Origin: Cellulomonas sp. Root930
GTDB taxonomy: Bacteria > Actinomycetota > Actinomycetes > Actinomycetales > Cellulomonadaceae
DNA: 64,000 nt
NCBI GenBank assembly: GCA_001429255.1
Contig: LMJI01000001.1
Span: 124,001-188,000, forward strand
Reading direction: 5' to 3'
In this document: positions 27,104 through 38,346 of the stretch, one piece after another
Layout of the letters: each line of letters begins with the position of its first letter
Numbering within the stretch: position 1 is the first letter of the stretch
Translations under genes and position numbers: made by a program
Notes under the pieces: generated by a model
What the model was told of the DNA's origin: nothing
Seen by the model: only the letters and a program-made list of their open reading frames with translations
Database searches by the model: none

Positions 27104-28213
27104 TCAGAGCAGGTCCTCGCGGCCGCGCGCCCGCCACGCGTCCACCGCGGACTTGACCGCCTGGGCGTGCGCGAGCGTGGTCACCAGCACCGCGTCGGGG
27201 GTGTCGACCACCACCGCACCCGGCAGCCCGACCACCGACACCGTGCGGCCGGTCCGGGGCACGACGAATGCCCCGTCCGAGTCGATGCGCAGGACGACGC
27301 CCTCGTCGCCGAGGGTGTCGACGGGCAGCAGCGTGGCGAGCGACTCGAAGTCGCCGACGTCGTCCCACGAGAAGTCCCCGGGCACCACGGCCACTCCCCC
27401 GGCGGCGGCCACCGGCTCGGCGATCGCGTGGTCGATCGCGATCTTGGTCAGCCCCGGCCAGACGCGCTCGAGGACCTCCGCGCGGTCCGGTCCGTCCCAC
27501 GCGGCCGCGATCTCCTGCAGGCCGGCGGCGAGCGTCGGCAGCTGCGTCGCCAGGTGGTCCAGCAGCACGCGCGCCCGGACCAGGAACATGCCCGCGTTCC
27601 AGCGGTACTCCCCGGTGGCCAGGTAGGCGGTCGCGGTCTCGGCGTCGGGCTTCTCGGTGAACCCGGCGGCGTGCGCGACGCCCGGTGCCTCGTCCAGGCC
27701 GAGCGACGCGCCCGAGCGGACGTACCCGAACGCGGTCGACGGGCCGGTCGCTGCGATGCCGATCGTCACCACGTACCCGGCACGGGCCGCGACGACGCCC
27801 TCGCGCACGGCACGCTCGAAGCCCTCGGTGCCGGCGATGACGTGGTCGGCCGCGAACGACCCGAGCACGACGTCCTCGCCGTGCCGCTCGAGGAGGACCG
27901 CGGCGGCGAGCCCGATCGCGGCCATCGAGTCACGCGGAGAAGGCTCGGCCAGCACGTCGTCGGCGCCGACCTCGGGCAGCTGCGCCGCGACGGTCTCCGC
28001 GTGCCGTGCCCCCGTCACCACGAGCACCCCGCCGGCCCCCGTGAGCGGGAGCAGCCGGTCGACCGTCGCCTGAAGCAGGGTGCGCCCCGAACCGGTCAGG
28101 TCCAGCAGGAACTTCGGGTGGCCGGCACGCGACAGCGGCCACAGGCGCGTGCCCGCACCGCCCGCAGGGACGACGGCGTGGAATCCGGGAATCGCGCGGG
28201 GCAGGGTCGACAT
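27104..28213 (-). CDS. manC: mannose-1-phosphate guanylyltransferase
   Basis: A 369-residue nucleotidyltransferase: VVPAGGAGTRLWPLSR is the GTP-binding signature, PKFLLDL has the catalytic lysine region, and ADHVI and FTEKPD are the sugar-binding motifs. It makes GDP-mannose from mannose-1-phosphate and GTP. ATG 28213 is preferred because TACCCT lies 7 bases upstream; a longer frame to 28255 would cross that promoter. It has no cupin/isomerase domain, so it is the single-function type. GDP-mannose would feed mannosylated lipids or proteins, which fits a membrane mannosyltransferase further along (44938). Confidence 0.92.
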   Translation of the reverse strand: MSTLPRAIPGFHAVVPAGGAGTRLWPLSRAGHPKFLLDLTGSGRTLLQATVDRLLPLTGAGGVLVVTGARHAETVAAQLPEVGADDVLAEPSPRDSMAAIGLAAAVLLERHGEDVVLGSFAADHVIAGTEGFERAVREGVVAARAGYVVTIGIAATGPSTAFGYVRSGASLGLDEAPGVAHAAGFTEKPDAETATAYLATGEYRWNAGMFLVRARVLLDHLATQLPTLAAGLQEIAAAWDGPDRAEVLERVWPGLTKIAIDHAIAEPVAAAGGVAVVPGDFSWDDVGDFESLATLLPVDTLGDEGVVLRIDSDGAFVVPRTGRTVSVVGLPGAVVVDTPDAVLVTTLAHAQAVKSAVDAWRARGREDLL

Positions 28214-28220
28214 GGGGGCC

Positions 28221-28226
28221 AGGGTA
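28221..28226 (-). promoter_or_regulatory. leaderless -10 box of manC
   Basis: TACCCT on the minus strand lies 7 bases before ATG 28213. The 151-base gap to sdhC otherwise holds only the divergent sdh leader; no clear sdh -35/-10 pair was found. Confidence 0.6.
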
Positions 28227-28364
28227 ACGAGGGCCCTGGTTGTGCAATACCTCACAGCAGGGGCCTAAGGACCCTTGCCGAGCGGTTGCGTACTGATCGG
28301 TTCACTACAGTTGTGGCGACAAGGACGCCGTCGTCCGAACCTCTGATCCGCCAGGAGGCCCCTA

Positions 28365-28781
28365 GTGCCTGCAGCGCCCGCTCCGAGCGGAGTGCCGGCC
28401 ACCCGCAAGGTGCCCGCCGGAACGCTCTACCGAGGGCGCGAAGGCATGTGGTCCTGGGTCGCCCACCGCATCACCGGTGTCGCGATCTTCTTCTTCCTCC
28501 TCGTGCACGTGCTCGACACCTCGCTCGTGCGCGTGTCGCCCGAGGCCTACAACGACGTCATCGGCACGTACAAGAACCCGATCATGGGGCTCGGTGAGGC
28601 CGGGCTCGTGGCCGCGATCGTGTTCCACGCGTTCAACGGCATCCGGATCATCCTGGTGGACTTCTGGGCCAAGGGCCCCAAGTACCAGCGCGTGATGCTC
28701 TGGGTGGTGATGGGTCTGTTCGTCCTGACCATGGCCGGCTTCCTGCCCCGTCACCTCATGCACGTGTTCGGAGGCGAGTGA
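28365..28781 (+). CDS. sdhC: succinate dehydrogenase cytochrome b556 subunit
   Basis: A 138-residue membrane subunit with three hydrophobic helices. It carries the SdhC signature SWVAHRITGVAIFF and a heme-ligand histidine in FHAFNGIRI. GTG 28365 follows CAGGAGG. It anchors the dehydrogenase, binds heme b and passes electrons to quinone. It starts the sdhCDAB operon; the stop overlaps the sdhD ATG by one base. Confidence 0.95.
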   Translation: MPAAPAPSGVPATRKVPAGTLYRGREGMWSWVAHRITGVAIFFFLLVHVLDTSLVRVSPEAYNDVIGTYKNPIMGLGEAGLVAAIVFHAFNGIRIILVDFWAKGPKYQRVMLWVVMGLFVLTMAGFLPRHLMHVFGGE

Positions 28782-29242
28782 TGACCACGATCGCCGACCC
28801 GAAGGCACCGCGTCCCCCGAAGCCCCGCCCGGCCCGCCTCACCACCCGCGGCAACACCGAGCTGTACGGCTGGGTGTTCATGCGTGCGTCCGGCGTGATC
28901 CTCGTCGTCCTGATCTTCGGGCACCTGTTCGTCAACCTGGTCGCCGGTGAGGGCATCTCCGCGATCGACTTCGGCTTCGTCGCCGGCAAGTGGGCGTCAC
29001 CGTTCTGGCAGATCTGGGACCTGCTGATGCTCTGGCTCGCGATGATCCACGGCACCAACGGCGTGCGGACGATCATCAACGACTACGCGGAGCGTGACGG
29101 TGTGCGGCTCGCGCTCAAGGCGTCGCTGTACCTCGCGTTCGTGGTGGTCGTCGTGCTCGGCACGCTCGTGATCTTCACGTTCGACCCGTGCCCGGCGGGC
29201 TCCCCCGCGGACCTGCTGCCCTCGTTCTGCACCACGGCCTGA
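28781..29242 (+). CDS. sdhD: succinate dehydrogenase hydrophobic anchor subunit
   Basis: A 153-residue protein with three membrane helices, including RASGVILVVLIFGHLFVN and IHGTNGVRTIINDY, both typical of SdhD. ATG 28781 lies within TGATGA after a GGAGG site. It completes the quinone and heme site with SdhC. A Pro/Lys-rich cytoplasmic leader precedes the first helix. Confidence 0.94.
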   Translation: MTTIADPKAPRPPKPRPARLTTRGNTELYGWVFMRASGVILVVLIFGHLFVNLVAGEGISAIDFGFVAGKWASPFWQIWDLLMLWLAMIHGTNGVRTIINDYAERDGVRLALKASLYLAFVVVVVLGTLVIFTFDPCPAGSPADLLPSFCTTA

Positions 29243-29278
29243 CGCTCTCCCCTCAGAAACAGGAAGGCATCGACCCCG

Positions 29279-31129
29279 ATGCAGACCCACCAGTACGACG
29301 TCGTGATCGTCGGCGCGGGCGGCGCCGGCATGCGCGCGGCCCTCGAGTCCTCGACCCGCGTGCGCACGGCCGTCATCTCCAAGCTCTACCCGACGCGCTC
29401 CCACACGGGCGCGGCGCAGGGCGGCATGTGCGCCGCCCTGGCCAACGTCGAGGAGGACAACTGGGAGTGGCACACGTTCGACACCGTCAAGGGCGGTGAC
29501 TACCTGGTGGACCAGGACGCCGCGGAGGTGATGGCCAAGGAGGCCATCGACGCGGTGCTCGACCTGGAGAAGATGGGCCTGCCGTTCAACCGGACGCCCG
29601 AGGGGAAGATCGACCAGCGCCGGTTCGGTGGGCACACCCGCAACCACGGCGAGGCCGCCGTGCGCCGGTCCTGCTACGCCGCTGACCGCACGGGTCACAT
29701 GATCCTGCAGACGCTCTACCAGCAGTGCGTGAAGAATGACGTCGAGTTCTTCAACGAGTTCTACGTGCTCGACCTGCTGGTGGACCACGACCTCGCGGCC
29801 GGCCACGTGCCGGACGGCGAGGAGGTCAACGTCTCGGGCGTCGTCGCCTACGAGCTGGCCACCGGCGAGATCCACGTCTTCCGGGCCAAGTCCGTCGTGC
29901 TGGCCACCGGCGGCGCCGGGAAGATCTACAAGACGACCTCCAACGCGCACACGCTCACGGGCGACGGCATGGCGCTGGCGTACCGCCGCGGCATCCCGCT
30001 GGAGGACATGGAGTTCTTCCAGTTCCACCCGACCGGTCTGGCGGGGCTCGGCATCCTCCTGTCGGAGGCCGCGCGCGGCGAGGGCGGCATCCTGCGCAAC
30101 TCCGAGGGCGAGCGCTTCATGGAGCGCTACGCCCCGACCATCAAGGACCTCGCGCCGCGTGACATCGTCGCCCGGTCCATGGCCAACGAGGTGCGCGAGG
30201 GCCGCGGCGCCGGTCCCAACAAGGACTACGTGCTGCTCGACCTGACGCACCTCGAGCCCGCGCACATCGACGCCAAGCTGCCGGACATCACCGAGTTCGC
30301 GCGGACGTACCTCGGCATCGAGCCCTACACCGAGCCCGTGCCCGTGTACCCGACGGCCCACTACGCGATGGGTGGCATCCCCACCAACATCGAGGCCGAG
30401 GTGCTGCGCAACTCCACCGACATCATCCGCGGCCTGTACGCGGCCGGCGAGGTCGCCTGCGTGAGCGTGCACGGCTCCAACCGCCTGGGCACCAACTCGC
30501 TGCTCGACATCAACGTGTTCGGCAAGCGCGCCGGCATCTCGGCCGCCACGTACGCGCTGACGGCGTCGTTCCAGGAGCTCCCGGAGGACCCCGCGGCCAC
30601 GGTCGTCGCCGGCCTGGAGGAGATCCGCACGCGTCCCGACGGCGAGCGCGTGGCGGACATCCGCAAGGCGCTGCAGGAGTCGATGGACCTCAACGCGCAG
30701 GTGTTCCGTACGTCGGAGTCGCTGATCCAGGCGCTCGACGACATCAAGGACCTGCAGAAGCGGTTCCGCCGGGTGTCGGTGCAGGACAAGAGCAAGATGT
30801 TCAACACCGACCTGCTCGAGGCCGTGGAGCTGGGCTTCCTGCTCGACATCGCGGAGACCGTCGTCGTCGGCGCCCTCAACCGTGAGGAGTCCCGCGGCGG
30901 GCACTTCCGCGAGGACTTCCCGGACCGCGACGACAAGGGCTACATGCGCCACACCATGGCCTACCGGCGCCCGCTGCCCGTCAAGGGCCACCGCCTGTGG
31001 GGCACCGAGGGCGACGGGGACCACAAGGGCTCGTTCGCGCACACCACCCTGTTCGAGGACTACCAGCTCGTGCTGGGCTCCAAGCCCGTCACGATGACCC
31101 GCTACCAGCCGATGGAGCGTAAGTACTGA
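29279..31129 (+). CDS. sdhA: succinate dehydrogenase flavoprotein subunit
   Basis: A 616-residue flavoprotein: [15 protein letters not shown] binds FAD, and [14 protein letters not shown] contains the loop around the FAD-attaching region that begins just before it. HPTGL and the later AMGGI and [12 protein letters not shown] are succinate-site motifs, with the catalytic Arg in the C-terminal half. It oxidises succinate to fumarate in the TCA cycle and as respiratory complex II. ATG overlap with sdhB (TGATG) links them. Confidence 0.97.
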   Translation: MQTHQYDVVIVGAGGAGMRAALESSTRVRTAVISKLYPTRSHTGAAQGGMCAALANVEEDNWEWHTFDTVKGGDYLVDQDAAEVMAKEAIDAVLDLEKMGLPFNRTPEGKIDQRRFGGHTRNHGEAAVRRSCYAADRTGHMILQTLYQQCVKNDVEFFNEFYVLDLLVDHDLAAGHVPDGEEVNVSGVVAYELATGEIHVFRAKSVVLATGGAGKIYKTTSNAHTLTGDGMALAYRRGIPLEDMEFFQFHPTGLAGLGILLSEAARGEGGILRNSEGERFMERYAPTIKDLAPRDIVARSMANEVREGRGAGPNKDYVLLDLTHLEPAHIDAKLPDITEFARTYLGIEPYTEPVPVYPTAHYAMGGIPTNIEAEVLRNSTDIIRGLYAAGEVACVSVHGSNRLGTNSLLDINVFGKRAGISAATYALTASFQELPEDPAATVVAGLEEIRTRPDGERVADIRKALQESMDLNAQVFRTSESLIQALDDIKDLQKRFRRVSVQDKSKMFNTDLLEAVELGFLLDIAETVVVGALNREESRGGHFREDFPDRDDKGYMRHTMAYRRPLPVKGHRLWGTEGDGDHKGSFAHTTLFEDYQLVLGSKPVTMTRYQPMERKY

Positions 31130-31890
31130 TGACCGCCACGCTCGACGCGCCCTCGGCCGCTCCCGTGATCCCGTCCTTCGACGTCACGCTGAAGATCCGG
31201 CGCTACCTGCCGGACGACGGCGCAGGCGCTCCGGAGCCGTACTGGGACGAGTTCACGGTCCGCGCCCACGGCACCGACCGCGTGCTCGACGCCTTGCACA
31301 AGGTCAAGTGGGAGGAGGACGGCTCGCTGACGTTCCGCCGCTCCTGCGCGCACGGCGTGTGCGGCTCGGACGCCATGCGGATCAACGGCCGCAACCGGCT
31401 GGCCTGCAAGACGCTGCTCAAGGACCTGGACCCGAGCAAGCCGATCATCATCGAGCCCATCAAGGGCCTGCCGGTGATCAAGGACCTCGTCGTCGACATG
31501 GAGCCGTTCTTCGCCTCCTACCGCGAGATCATGCCGTTCCTCATCACCACCGGGAACGAGCCCACCAAGGAGCGCCTGCAGAGCGCCGAGCAGCGCGAGC
31601 GGTTCGACGACACCACCAAGTGCATCCTCTGCGCCGCGTGCACCTCGTCGTGCCCGGTGTTCTGGACCGACGGGCAGTACTTCGGCCCCGCGGCGATCGT
31701 CAACGCGCACCGGTTCATCTTCGACAGCCGCGACGAGGGTGGCGCCCAGCGCCTCGAGATCCTCAACGACAAGGAGGGCGTGTGGCGCTGCCGCACGACC
31801 TTCAACTGCACCGAGGCGTGCCCGCGTGGCATCGAGGTGACCAAGGCGATCCAGGAAGTGAAGCGCGCGATGATCACGCGTGCCTTCTGA
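31129..31890 (+). CDS. sdhB: succinate dehydrogenase iron-sulfur subunit
   Basis: A 253-residue subunit with the [2Fe-2S] cysteines in RRSCAHGVCGSDAM plus a later Cys, and CILCAACTSSCP and CTEACPRGI for the [4Fe-4S] and [3Fe-4S] clusters. It carries electrons from SdhA's FAD to the membrane quinone. It ends sdhCDAB. A kinase-like gene follows immediately. Confidence 0.97.
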   Translation: MTATLDAPSAAPVIPSFDVTLKIRRYLPDDGAGAPEPYWDEFTVRAHGTDRVLDALHKVKWEEDGSLTFRRSCAHGVCGSDAMRINGRNRLACKTLLKDLDPSKPIIIEPIKGLPVIKDLVVDMEPFFASYREIMPFLITTGNEPTKERLQSAEQRERFDDTTKCILCAACTSSCPVFWTDGQYFGPAAIVNAHRFIFDSRDEGGAQRLEILNDKEGVWRCRTTFNCTEACPRGIEVTKAIQEVKRAMITRAF

Positions 31891-32671
31891 CCCCCTCGTG
31901 ACGTCCGACGGCCCCGCCGACGAGATCCCGCTGCCCGGCGGGAACGTCGGCGGGGCCGTCCGCGTCGGGGACACCGTCCGCCGCCCGACCGGCCCGTGGA
32001 CCCCGGCGGTGCACGAGCTGCTCGACTTCCTGGCGGCCGCGGGACTCCCCCGCATCCCCCGGGTGCTCGGCATCGACGACCGCGACCGCGAGATCCTCAC
32101 GTTCCTGCCCGGCCGCGTGCTCGACATCGGCCGCGAGACGCTCAGCGACGCCCAGGTCCGGTCGGCCATGCACTGGCTGCGCGAGTACCACGCGGTGGTC
32201 GCCGGCTTCCCGCGGGACGGTCGCCGGTGGCGGTTCGTCGAGCGCGCGCTCGAGCCGGGCGAGATCGTCTGCCACCACGACTCCGCGATGTACAACATGG
32301 CGTTCGACGGGGACGAGCTCGCGGGCGTCTTCGACTGGGACGTCGCCGGCCCCGGCATCCCGCTGGACGACGTGGCGATGTTCACCTGGAACAGCGCGGT
32401 CCTGTTCCCCGACGCCGACGCGGTCGAGGTGGCGCACGTCCTGCGCACGATCGCGGACGGATACGGCGGCCTGGACCCGCACGCGGTCCTCGATCACGTG
32501 ATCACCCGCATGACGGACGCGGCCGACCGCATCGCGGCCGCGCAGACGGCGGGCGACCCGGGGATGCTGCGGCTGGGCGAGGCCGGTGAGCCTGCGAGCA
32601 CCCGCGCACGCCTGAGGGTGCTCGCGTCGCGCCTCCCGGTGCTCCACGCCGCGCTGGCCGCCGGGCTCTGA
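31880..32671 (+). CDS. aminoglycoside phosphotransferase (APH)-family kinase-like protein
   Basis: A 263-residue protein of the APH/choline-kinase fold. The catalytic loop CHHDSAMYNM has the H-x-D-x4-N pattern, and VFDWDVAG carries the metal-binding Asp. The N-terminal lobe is short. The substrate is unknown; members phosphorylate antibiotics, choline, sugars or amino acids, and nothing here points to resistance. GTG 31880 overlaps sdhB by 11 bases; GTG 31898 is an alternative start, and neither has a clear ribosome site. Position directly after sdhB suggests readthrough expression. Confidence 0.82.
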   Translation: MPSDPLVTSDGPADEIPLPGGNVGGAVRVGDTVRRPTGPWTPAVHELLDFLAAAGLPRIPRVLGIDDRDREILTFLPGRVLDIGRETLSDAQVRSAMHWLREYHAVVAGFPRDGRRWRFVERALEPGEIVCHHDSAMYNMAFDGDELAGVFDWDVAGPGIPLDDVAMFTWNSAVLFPDADAVEVAHVLRTIADGYGGLDPHAVLDHVITRMTDAADRIAAAQTAGDPGMLRLGEAGEPASTRARLRVLASRLPVLHAALAAGL

Positions 32672-32675
32672 CGGC

Positions 32676-33602
32676 TCAGCCGGGGCTGCCCGGGGGCTCG
32701 ACGTACGGAGGGTCCGCGGTCCAGGCGGCTGCGAGCAGCATGATCCGCGCGACCAGGTTGACCCACACCAGGAGCGTCACGAGCACGGCGACGGAGGTGA
32801 ACAGCGGGTTCCTGCTGACGCTCCCCGCCACGACCGTCGTACCGAGCGTCCGCACGACCCCGAGACCCGTCGCCGCGACGAGCGCCCCCCGGAGCAGGTC
32901 CCGCCGCGGCGGGTGCTCCGCGGCCAGCACCGAGACCACCAGCACGAAGAGCGCGACGTCGATCGCGAAGGCGACGAGGATGCCGAGCACCCGCACCACG
33001 GCGGTCGTCAGACCGTCCCAGCCGAGCGCGTCGAGGATCCAGGACGCCACCGTCCCGAGGCCGGTGGTCAGGGTCGCGGACAGCAGCACGGCGAACGCCA
33101 TCCCGACGAACCCACCGAGGTCGCGAGCCTTGCCGAGCACCGGGTTGCCGCCGAGCTCCGTCGCGAACATCGCGCGCACCGACCTGCGCAGGGCCGTCAT
33201 CGCCGCGATCGCGCTCAGCAGCAGCACCACGACCGCGACGATCCCCGCCACGGTCAGGTTGGTGGAGAGCTCGAGCACCTCCGGGTCGATCGCGCCCTCG
33301 CCGTCCCCGGTGTCGAGCAGGCGCGGATACGTGGTGTCGACGGCCTGGAGCACCCGCTCGCGCAGCTCGTCGTTGTCGCCGAGCACCGCGACGAACACCG
33401 TGTAGCTGATGGTCAGCGCGGCGAACACCGAGAACAGCGCCGCGTAGGCGATGCCACCCGAGAGGACACCGCCGCTGCGCGCGCGGAAGCGGGCGTTCGC
33501 CCGACCGGGACGCGTGTGCTTCCACCACACGAACAGGGCCTTGCCCCGCGCGGCCGGCGACGGCGGCCCCACCACTGCGCTCGCGACCTCGTCGGCTGCC
33601 AT
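32676..33602 (-). CDS. YihY/BrkB family membrane protein (copy 1)
   Basis: A 308-residue integral membrane protein with about six helices. GGIAYAALFSVFAALTISYT is the YihY signature, followed by an extracellular loop with Asp/Glu and then TSVAVLVTLLVWVNLVAR near the end. Function is unproven in the family. It is a tandem duplicate of the next gene, sharing nearly every helix. The C-terminal tail is Pro-rich. A TAGGGT box 6 bases before ATG 33602 indicates a leaderless mRNA. Confidence 0.88.
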   Translation of the reverse strand: MAADEVASAVVGPPSPAARGKALFVWWKHTRPGRANARFRARSGGVLSGGIAYAALFSVFAALTISYTVFVAVLGDNDELRERVLQAVDTTYPRLLDTGDGEGAIDPEVLELSTNLTVAGIVAVVVLLLSAIAAMTALRRSVRAMFATELGGNPVLGKARDLGGFVGMAFAVLLSATLTTGLGTVASWILDALGWDGLTTAVVRVLGILVAFAIDVALFVLVVSVLAAEHPPRRDLLRGALVAATGLGVVRTLGTTVVAGSVSRNPLFTSVAVLVTLLVWVNLVARIMLLAAAWTADPPYVEPPGSPG

Positions 33603-33608
33603 GCGCCG

Positions 33609-33614
33609 ACCCTA
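33609..33614 (-). promoter_or_regulatory. leaderless -10 box of YihY copy 1 inside a palindrome
   Basis: TAGGGT on the minus strand lies 6 bases before ATG 33602. It is inside the palindrome CCGACCCTAGGTCGG (33606-33620), which recurs at two other promoters in the window. Confidence 0.6.
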
Positions 33615-33668
33615 GGTCGGGCCCGCGGACGCGGTACAGGCACCTGGTCCGCGCGCAGCGGGCGCACC

Positions 33669-34694
33669 TCAGGCGGTCGGTGCCGCGGGTTCCTCCGCCG
33701 CCGGCTCGACGAGCGGCGGGTTCGCGGTCCATGCGGCCGCCAGGAGGACGATGCGGGCGATGAGGTTGACCCACACCAGCAACGTCACGATCACGGCGAC
33801 CGAGGTGAACAGCGGGTTCTTGCCCACGCTGCCGGCGACGACCGACGTGCCGAGGATCCGCACGATCCCGATGCCCACGCCCGCGATGACGGCACCCCAG
33901 CGCAGGTCCCACCATGCCGGGCGCTCATCGGCGAGGACCCACACGATGAGCAGGAACGTCGCCGCGTCGATGACGAACGCCACGAGGATGCCGAGCACGC
34001 GCGCCACGACCGTCGCCGCGCTCCCCCACCCGAGCGAGTCGAGGATCCACGACGCCGCGCTGGCCACGCCCGTGGTCACGAGCGCCGAGAGCAGCACGGC
34101 GAACGCCATGCCCGCGAAGCCGCCCAGCTCGCGGGCCTTGCCGAGCACCGCGTTCCCGCCGGGGCCCTCCTCGGCGAACATCGCCCGCACCGCGGTGCGC
34201 AGGGCCGCCATCGCCGCGATCGCGCTCAGCAGCAGCACGACGACCGCCACGATGCCGGTGACGGTCAGCCCGCCGCTGAGCTCGAGGGAGTCGGGGTCGA
34301 TCATCCCGCTGCTGCCGTCACCGGTGTCGACGAGCCCCGGCAGAGACGCGTTGACCGAATCGAGGACCTTCTGCCGCAGCTCGTCGTTCCCGCCGAGCAC
34401 CGCCATGAACACCGTGTAGCCGATGGTCAGTGCGGCGAACACCGAGAACAGCGCCGCATAGGCGATCCCGCCGGTGAGCACGCCACCGCCGCGGGCTCCG
34501 AACCGGGCGTTCGCACGGGCCGGCCGGGTGCGCTGCCACCACGCGAACGCCGCCTTGGCCTTCTGGATCAGCGACTGCTTCGGCCCCGGCTCCACCGGGT
34601 CCGGCGACGTCGCCACGGCGCGGGCGTGGGCGGCCCCGGCACCGACGGCCGGGCTCGTCTCGTCCGCCTGCGCGGGGGTGCCGTCGGCTGCCAT
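33669..34694 (-). CDS. YihY/BrkB family membrane protein (copy 2)
   Basis: A 341-residue paralogue of the previous gene with the same helix order and the same GGIAYAALFSVFAALTIGYT signature. It differs by a longer acidic/Ala-rich N-terminal leader (about 40 residues) and changes in the loops. The two genes have separate leaderless promoters of the same design, so they were probably duplicated with their promoters and may be expressed independently. In M. tuberculosis a single YihY gene lies beside trpS. Confidence 0.88.
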   Translation of the reverse strand: MAADGTPAQADETSPAVGAGAAHARAVATSPDPVEPGPKQSLIQKAKAAFAWWQRTRPARANARFGARGGGVLTGGIAYAALFSVFAALTIGYTVFMAVLGGNDELRQKVLDSVNASLPGLVDTGDGSSGMIDPDSLELSGGLTVTGIVAVVVLLLSAIAAMAALRTAVRAMFAEEGPGGNAVLGKARELGGFAGMAFAVLLSALVTTGVASAASWILDSLGWGSAATVVARVLGILVAFVIDAATFLLIVWVLADERPAWWDLRWGAVIAGVGIGIVRILGTSVVAGSVGKNPLFTSVAVIVTLLVWVNLIARIVLLAAAWTANPPLVEPAAEEPAAPTA

Positions 34695-34703
34695 GACCCG
34701 ACC

Positions 34704-36325
<1,622 letters not shown>

Positions 36326-36392
36326 TCAGGGCGGGAGGACCCGTCGTGCCGGGTGCCGTCCCGGTGGAGGGGGGCGTGAGCGGGAACCGGCG

Positions 36393-36785
36393 TCAGGTGG
36401 CCTCGTCGTCGTACGGCGTGGGGGGCGGCGTCGGCACGGAGGCCGCAGCGGCACCTCCCGTGGCCGCGCGCGCGGCCGCGGCACCGGTCACGGGGCGGGT
36501 GGCCGGGGTGCTCACGGGCCGCAGGGGCGGGTCGTCCTCCAGGAGCGCGTCGCGCACGATCCGGCGGGGGTCGTACTTGCGCGGGTCCAGCGCGGCCCAG
36601 TCGACGTCGCCGACCTCCTCGCCCAGCTCCTCGTCCACGCGCGCCTTGGCGTCCCGGACGAACTGGCGGCCGCGGCGCACCCACTGCCCGAGCTGCTCGG
36701 CATAGCCGGGCAGCCGCTCGGGGCCGATGACCAGCGCGGCGACGACGAGCAGCACCAGCAGCTCACCGCCGTTGATCCCGAACAC
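36393..36785 (-). CDS. tatB: twin-arginine translocase subunit TatB
   Basis: A 130-residue TatA/B-type protein: one N-terminal membrane helix (LLVLLVVAALVIGPERLP, including the GPERLP hinge), then an amphipathic helix and a long charged, Ala/Pro-rich tail. The length and the Glu in the hinge motif favour TatB over TatA. It forms the Tat receptor for folded exported proteins. It lies directly downstream of htrA, as in the mycobacterial sigE-rseA-htrA-tatB locus. A TACTCT box lies 6 bases before GTG 36785. Confidence 0.9.
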   Translation of the reverse strand: MFGINGGELLVLLVVAALVIGPERLPGYAEQLGQWVRRGRQFVRDAKARVDEELGEEVGDVDWAALDPRKYDPRRIVRDALLEDDPPLRPVSTPATRPVTGAAAARAATGGAAAASVPTPPPTPYDDEAT

Positions 36786-36791
36786 CGGGTC

Positions 36792-36797
36792 AGAGTA
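36792..36797 (-). promoter_or_regulatory. leaderless -10 box of tatB
   Basis: TACTCT on the minus strand lies 6 bases before GTG 36785. tatB may therefore be expressed apart from the sigE operon. Confidence 0.5.
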
Positions 36798-36822
36798 CCC
36801 CCGCGCGCTGAGCCCTCCGGGG

Positions 36823-38346
36823 TCAGTCCGTGGGCGACTCGTCCAGCTTCACGCGGACGTCGCGCTCGCTGGAGCCGCTGCGCACGTGGAGCACGATCGT
36901 GTCCCCCGGCGTCCGCGCGCGGATGGCCACGATCAGCTCGTCGGGGTCGGTCACGGGGCGGCCGTCGATGGCCAGGATGACGTCGCCGGGGTGGATGCCG
37001 GCGCGCTCCGCGGGGCCGTTGGCCGTGACCGGCTGGCGGTCCTCCTGCGCGCTCGACGACACCTGCACGCCCTCGCCCGTGTACCGCTGGTCGAGCAGCA
37101 CCCCGATGATCGGGTACGTCGCGCGGCCCGTCTCGATGAGCTGGTTCGACGTGCGCCGCACCTGGTTCGACGGGATGGCGAACCCCAGCCCGATGCTGCC
37201 GCCGACGAGCGACGTGGACCCCGGGGGCTGCGCGATCGCCGAGTTGATCCCGATGACCTCGCCGGCCGCGTTCACCAGCGGGCCTCCGGAGTTGCCCGGG
37301 TTGATCGCGGCGTCGGTCTGGATCGCGTTGATGAACGCCTGGTCGTCCGGGTCGTCCGAGTCGCCCGCGGAGACCGGTCGGTTGAGCGCGCTGACGATGC
37401 CGGTGGTCACGGTCCCCGCCAGGCCGAGCGGCGCCCCGACGGCCACGACGGCGTCACCGACCACCACCTGGTCCGAGTCACCCAGGAGCAGCGGGGTCAG
37501 GCCCTGCACCGCCACCTTGAGCACGGCGAGGTCGTAGTCGGCGGTCCGGCCGACGACCGACGCGTCCTGCTCGCTGCCGTCGACGAACGTCACGGTGATG
37601 GTGGTGGCCGCGTCGTCCGCCTGCGCGATCACGTGGTTGTTGGTCACCAGGTACCCGTCGCCGCGGAGCACGAACCCCGACCCCGTGGCGCTGCCCTCCG
37701 GGCCGTCCACCTGGATGGAGACGACGCTCGGCAGCACCCCGGCGGCGATCCCGGCCACCGACTCCGGCGAGCGCACGATGGTGTTCGAGCCCGCGGCGGC
37801 GACCGGCAGGCCCGCGTCGGCCAGGTGGTCGTCCTCGCCGAGCCGTGAGCCGACGACCCCGCCGATCGCCCCGGCGGCGAGGGCGAGCACGAGGAGCGGC
37901 ACCAGCCACGCGGCCGAGAGCGTGCGGCGGCGCTTGCGGTGCAGGACGACGGTGTGCGGCACGCCGCCTGCTCCTGGTGGGGGCTCCTGCGTCGGCGGCG
38001 TCATCGCGTACGGGACGCCCGCCCACCGGTCCGGGCCGGGCTGCGGCGCGGACGTGCCGTACGGGTTCGGCGGCGCGAAGGGCGAGGTCGGCACCGAGCC
38101 GTGCGGCACGGACCAGTGCGACCCGGGCGGGCGGACCTGCTCCGGGGCGGTCGCGGGGCGCGGGCTGGTGGTCGGAGCGACCTCGGGCTCGGCGGGCCTC
38201 GGCGCTGGGTCCTCGACGGTGACCGTGGCGGGCGTCGGGGGCAGAGCTCGACGGCCCGACGGCGACGCGAACGGGCTCTCGGGCCGGTCCGCGGGCGTCT
38301 CTCCGCCGGGCACCGGGACGGCCTGCGCGTCGTCGGGGGTCGTCAT
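36823..38346 (-). CDS. htrA: HtrA/DegP-like trypsin-type serine protease with PDZ domain
   Basis: A 507-residue membrane-anchored protease. A long Pro/Gly cytoplasmic region (1-150) precedes one membrane helix (about 155-180). The outer part is a trypsin-like domain with His238 in VTNNHVIAQ, the Asp in YDLAVLKV and Ser353 in NPGNSGGPL. A C-terminal PDZ domain (about 410-505) follows, with ERAGIHPGDVILAIDG. It degrades or refolds damaged envelope proteins. ATG 38346 overlaps the anti-sigma stop by four bases (ATGA), so it belongs to the sigE envelope-stress operon. Confidence 0.93.
   Translation of the reverse strand: MTTPDDAQAVPVPGGETPADRPESPFASPSGRRALPPTPATVTVEDPAPRPAEPEVAPTTSPRPATAPEQVRPPGSHWSVPHGSVPTSPFAPPNPYGTSAPQPGPDRWAGVPYAMTPPTQEPPPGAGGVPHTVVLHRKRRRTLSAAWLVPLLVLALAAGAIGGVVGSRLGEDDHLADAGLPVAAAGSNTIVRSPESVAGIAAGVLPSVVSIQVDGPEGSATGSGFVLRGDGYLVTNNHVIAQADDAATTITVTFVDGSEQDASVVGRTADYDLAVLKVAVQGLTPLLLGDSDQVVVGDAVVAVGAPLGLAGTVTTGIVSALNRPVSAGDSDDPDDQAFINAIQTDAAINPGNSGGPLVNAAGEVIGINSAIAQPPGSTSLVGGSIGLGFAIPSNQVRRTSNQLIETGRATYPIIGVLLDQRYTGEGVQVSSSAQEDRQPVTANGPAERAGIHPGDVILAIDGRPVTDPDELIVAIRARTPGDTIVLHVRSGSSERDVRVKLDESPTD

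Noticed and set aside
28286-28311. TTGCGT/TACAGT as sdh promoter
   Set aside because: The spacer is only 14 bases, too short for a normal housekeeping promoter.
31880-32671. Aminoglycoside resistance gene
   Set aside because: It has the kinase fold but no feature specific to an antibiotic-modifying group, and no mobile element is near.
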